Shown one piece after another: positions 61,131 through 64,000 of a stretch of DNA of 64,000 nt. The notes below the pieces were generated by a model. It saw nothing but the letters and a program-made list of their open reading frames with translations. It was not told the DNA's origin and searched no databases. Origin of the DNA: Parasponia andersonii (Eukaryota > Streptophyta > Magnoliopsida > Rosales > Cannabaceae); contig JXTB01000142.1 in the NCBI GenBank assembly GCA_002914805.1, positions 428,139 to 492,138 of the forward strand, in the 5' to 3' direction. Every line of letters begins with the position of its first letter. Position 1 is the stretch's first letter. The position numbers and the translations under genes are program-made.

Positions 61131-62063
61131 ACTAGACCATATCGAGTTTTTGAGAGGTGAAAGCAAGTTAGAGAATTCGCAAATGCGGTTTTTATACGTA
61201 AGTTAATCCCATAAAAGCATCAACTATAAATATTATCAAAATTAACTCTTATTACTATGTTATATATCCAAAATTATTTAAATACCCTGTTTATTAACAA
61301 ATCTCAGAGTATTTTACAATATCCAAAAAATACTCTATTGTGCTCAATCGTGCTTAACTGTGTGCTTGATCCTGCTAGGCCATGCTTGACTGAGCATGAT
61401 TGTATTTGATTGCTGAGTTTGACCATAGTCGAGTTTTGGGGAGTAAAAACTCAAAATTCCAAAATTTTTTCATTAAGTGAAAGTTTTAGTTTATTTTTCA
61501 TTAAATACAAGTCTTAATTTTATAAATTATTTATACTTTATACTTTTTTCACACATGCTTTAAAAGGATGGTAAAATTGATGCCACCACATCCCAAATTT
61601 TCATAGAATGAAAGATCTAGTTTTCTAAATATTTGTTCTTGTGTCCCTTATTTGATAATGAACTTTTAAAAGGGATCAAAAAATTAATAATGCTAAAAAA
61701 AGGAAAAGAGATATTCTCAAAATAACAAAAAATCATTCCCGATTGTGAAAAAATTGATATTTTAAATTAATTCTACCATATTTCAATGTGCTAAGGGCAA
61801 CTCCAACCAAATTGTATTTTATAATTCCGCACCAAAATAAAGTTCAAATACAGCTCAAATCGAACTTCAAAAGAAAACTCTATTTTAGAGTTTAAAATAG
61901 TAGGACATCAAATATAGTGTGATACAGCATGTTTAAAGTTTGGTCTAAAATTTTTGTTAATTTCAATTCTACCCCTTAAATATAATAGGTAATGAACTTC
62001 ATTCCCATTGTGTTCTTTTCTTAATTATTTGTCAAATAATTTTGTTAAATAAGTAATAGAATA
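59240..62063. other. AT-rich DNA with a diverged duplication, no gene
   Basis: Segments at about 60930-61060 and 61215-61345 share AAATATTATCAA...AAAATTATTTAAATA and similar words, spaced about 285 bp and well diverged. A (TA)n tract lies at 61093-61128. Short frames at 59457-59669 and 60734-60919 have no domain. Confidence 0.4.
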
Positions 62064-62734
62064 TGTTGTGCGGTCTAAAATCCTAAGGTCGCATAAGGGT
62101 TAAGTTCGACCTCCTCCGTGTTGGATATGTGCGACCTCTTCCGCTTAGGTTATATGCGACCTCCTCCGTATAGTCGTGTGACTTCTTTTGCATAAGTTAT
62201 GTGCGATCTTCTCTGTATAGGTTGTGGGCGACCTTTTCCGAAAGAAAAGGGAAACAAGTCTATGCTTCATTAAACAGGAAACCTGCAAGGAAAGGGAAAT
62301 AAGAGTCCTCTATTTATGTTCAACTAGTTACCCGTTTTGAGTGGTTATCCAATTATGTTGTTACTTAAATTGTATTACCCGATTGTATAGTGACCCGTTT
62401 TCACAATTAGGAACATTGGGTTACCTTCATTTATATAAAGGGGACTCCATGTTCCAGAGGAGGGAAAAAAAATGGTTTTTCAGTTTTCCAATTTCCAGAC
62501 TTCGAAATTCTGACTCCTAATTTGAGAGAGATTTCCAGACGAGACATTGTAACTTTGAGTGCTTGTAATTCTCCATAAAATAGTTAAAAAAAAAGTGGAC
62601 GTAAGCTCATCTTTTTTAGAGCTGGACTACTATAAAATCCTCTCTCTTTATTTGCTTTGATTAATAACTCAACTCACACAAGCCACATCTCTTAATTTTT
62701 TCTAAATTTATTGTTGATAAAACCTTCATCAACA
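62064..62734 (+). repeat. 5' LTR of a Tat-lineage gypsy element
   Basis: Starts TGTTGTGCGGTC and ends CCTTCATCAACA, giving TGTTG...CAACA ends and 671 bp. It has a TATA box (TATATAAA, 62432-62439) and a block of six short tandem units at 62104-62240. The primer site follows at 62737. Confidence 0.75.
62104..62240 (+). repeat. Six tandem units of 22-25 bp in the LTR U3 region
   Basis: Variants of GTGCGACCTCCTCCGTATAG start at about 62105, 62129, 62154, 62176, 62201 and 62225. They lie about 200 bp or more upstream of the TATA box. Tandem U3 repeats often act as retroelement enhancers. That role is inferred. Confidence 0.8.
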
Positions 62735-62736
62735 AT

Positions 62737-62752
62737 TGGCGCTAGAAGAGGG
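62737..62752 (+). other. Primer-binding site of the Tat gypsy element
   Basis: TGGCGCTAGAAGAGGG, 2 bp after the LTR, of the TGGCGC type used by Tat elements rather than the initiator-Met type of the other elements here. Confidence 0.7.
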
Positions 62753-62794
62753 CTATTCCGGCGAAAAAGTTTGTCAAATTCTACTTTTTTAATA

Positions 62795-64000
62795 ATGGCA
62801 AACACTAGAAACACTACCAGAGTCACTGGAACTAGCCAAAACCAACCTCAAAGCAATGCTGCTATACAGGCAGACCCTGCTCAGGATCAGCCTACTATGA
62901 CCGCAACAGAGAACCTTTCCCAGAGACAGGATCATATGGAGGAGACACTGGTGAACCTTCAGCAAGTCACTAACCATATCAATAACACCCTGCGACGACT
63001 TGCTGAAGGGCAGATGGTGACCCCACTACAACACGAACGTCCCAAAGAACGTCCTGCTCAATTACCTGAGAAAGGAATACAAATCCTAGAAACAAGAAGA
63101 CGCGGCCAGCCAAGAACTCAGCAAGAGCGTCATGAAGATCGCATCTCCAAAGGAAAAGGCAAAGTCACAAACTTGCCTCCAGAATCTAGTACAGAGAGTT
63201 CAAGTACAAACCGTAATCGTCGACAACCTTCTCACAAATCAACTAATAGTCAAGATCGCTTGAGCAGCGAACAAGGACGACCATCGAGAAGCGTCTTCGA
63301 AAGAATCAGCAGAGAGTCGAGACAAGATCCTGCAGACCTAAGACAGTATTTGGAGCGACGACGTAGTCATGATCGATCCATATCGCATCATAACGATCAA
63401 AGTCGGTCTTGTCGCACTATTTCACTGGATTCCTCTCACAGATCGCAAAAGACTCTACCTGATCAACCCGCCATGCATCAGGATAACGATCGAAGGCCGC
63501 TTGTGCCACCAGCGAGAGATAATGCTTTCCCTCTGAATGTCGATGTTCACAATTTAAGGATCCCATTAGACGCACTTGCTGGTTGAGATAATGAGCTCGC
63601 TGATGGGTATCGTCAGTCGCCATTCAGCGAGGAGGTTCGAGCTGCAGCCCTTCTCACCGGATTCAGACTTCCCACTATTAACACTTTTGATGGGAAAACT
63701 GATCCACAGGACCATATGGATCACTTCAGTGACTTGATGGAACTACATCGGGTTAATGATCATGCACGTTGCAGATGTTTCGCTGTAACTCTCTCGGGAG
63801 TAGCAAAGAAGTGGTTCCGAGGACTCAAATCCAGATCAATTTCATCCTGGCAACAACTTCAAACGGCATTCTTGAGACAGTTTCAAGCTGCAAAGAATTT
63901 CACTGTTCCACTTGTTAGCTTGTCTGCAATCCGGCAAGGTCCAGAGGAGACTCTACGATCTTATCTCAATCGATTCACCTCAGAGTTAGCAAAGGTCAAT
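62795..64000 (+). pseudogene. Tat-type gypsy gag, one premature stop, runs off the window
   Basis: Start ATG at 62795 (MANTRNTTRVTGTSQNQPQS), 58 bp after the first base of the primer site. The same frame opens earlier only at non-ATG codons. The N-terminal part is Gln/Arg/Ser-rich. The frame meets one TGA at 63584-63586 and then continues without further break to the window end: VRAAALLTGFRLPTINTFDG, DPQDHMDHFSDLM, SGVAKKWFRGLKSRSISSWQ and FLRQFQAAKNF, the retrotransposon gag domain (PF03732). The TGA is explained by a CGA-to-TGA change. With a single lesion in about 400 codons it is the best-preserved element coding region in the window. Confidence 0.85.

Noticed and set aside
61795-61950. 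GGGCAACTCCAACC, similar to the end of Harbinger/hAT-type MITEs
   Set aside because: No matching inverted end or target duplication found nearby.
1-64000. CRISPR arrays, prokaryotic operons, rRNA or tRNA genes
   Set aside because: No spaced identical repeats, no ribosome-binding-site-led gene runs, and no tRNA- or rRNA-like segments were seen. The tRNA-complementary words are retroelement primer sites.

Overview
This window is nuclear DNA of a flowering plant, almost certainly a dicot. It is AT-rich, has a multi-exon gene with GT-AG introns, and is dominated by plant-type LTR retrotransposons (Copia, and the Tekay/Del and Tat lineages of Ty3/gypsy), Mutator-like and hAT-like DNA elements and one LINE fragment. 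The species cannot be told from the sequence. I see no rRNA, tRNA, CRISPR or prokaryotic features.

Only one gene reads as complete. It is a DUF639-family gene on the + strand at 6021-24153, with eleven exons that join without a break into 811 codons. Intron 8 (16191-21937) is swollen by an old antisense Copia element, and intron 6 carries a second, smaller LTR/primer-site remnant. A second host gene survives only as a promoter and first exon (45515-45757). It resembles the start of an EG45-like / plant-natriuretic-peptide-like secreted protein. A hAT MITE sits 5 bp beyond its splice donor, and a gypsy element and other debris follow where later exons would be expected.

Layout: 1-2350 3' end of a gypsy-like element; 3429-4880 hAT-type repeats; 4889-6020 promoter side; 6021-24153 the DUF639 gene; 24279-26004 tandem repeat and two related Mutator-type inverted-repeat elements; 26746-30304 a decayed MULE with mudrA fragments on + and a DUF1985 fragment on -; 30438-34020 Tekay/Del gypsy LTR and integrase tail on -; 34636-37625 gypsy LTR fragment plus 5' part of a Copia element on -; 39700-43830 a GC-richer Tat-lineage gypsy derivative with protease (+), an antisense accessory ORF (-) and an LTR; 45515-46153 the EG45-like exon with its MITE; 46424-50640 Tekay/Del gypsy on +; 51030-51530 LINE tail; 51911-56480 Copia on - lacking its 5' LTR; 57695-59239 pyrimidine tracts, a 103-bp tandem repeat and a small MITE; 62064-64000 the 5' LTR and gag of a fairly well-preserved Tat gypsy that runs out of the window.

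Apart from the host genes, the coding sequence belongs to transposons. The lesions I traced in their reading frames are largely C-to-T or G-to-A changes, as expected for methylated, silenced DNA. I found no convincing new multi-gene system. The most useful leads are the EG45-like exon with a MITE at its donor, the MULE carrying an antisense DUF1985 gene, and the Tat element with an antisense ORF and a deleted pol.
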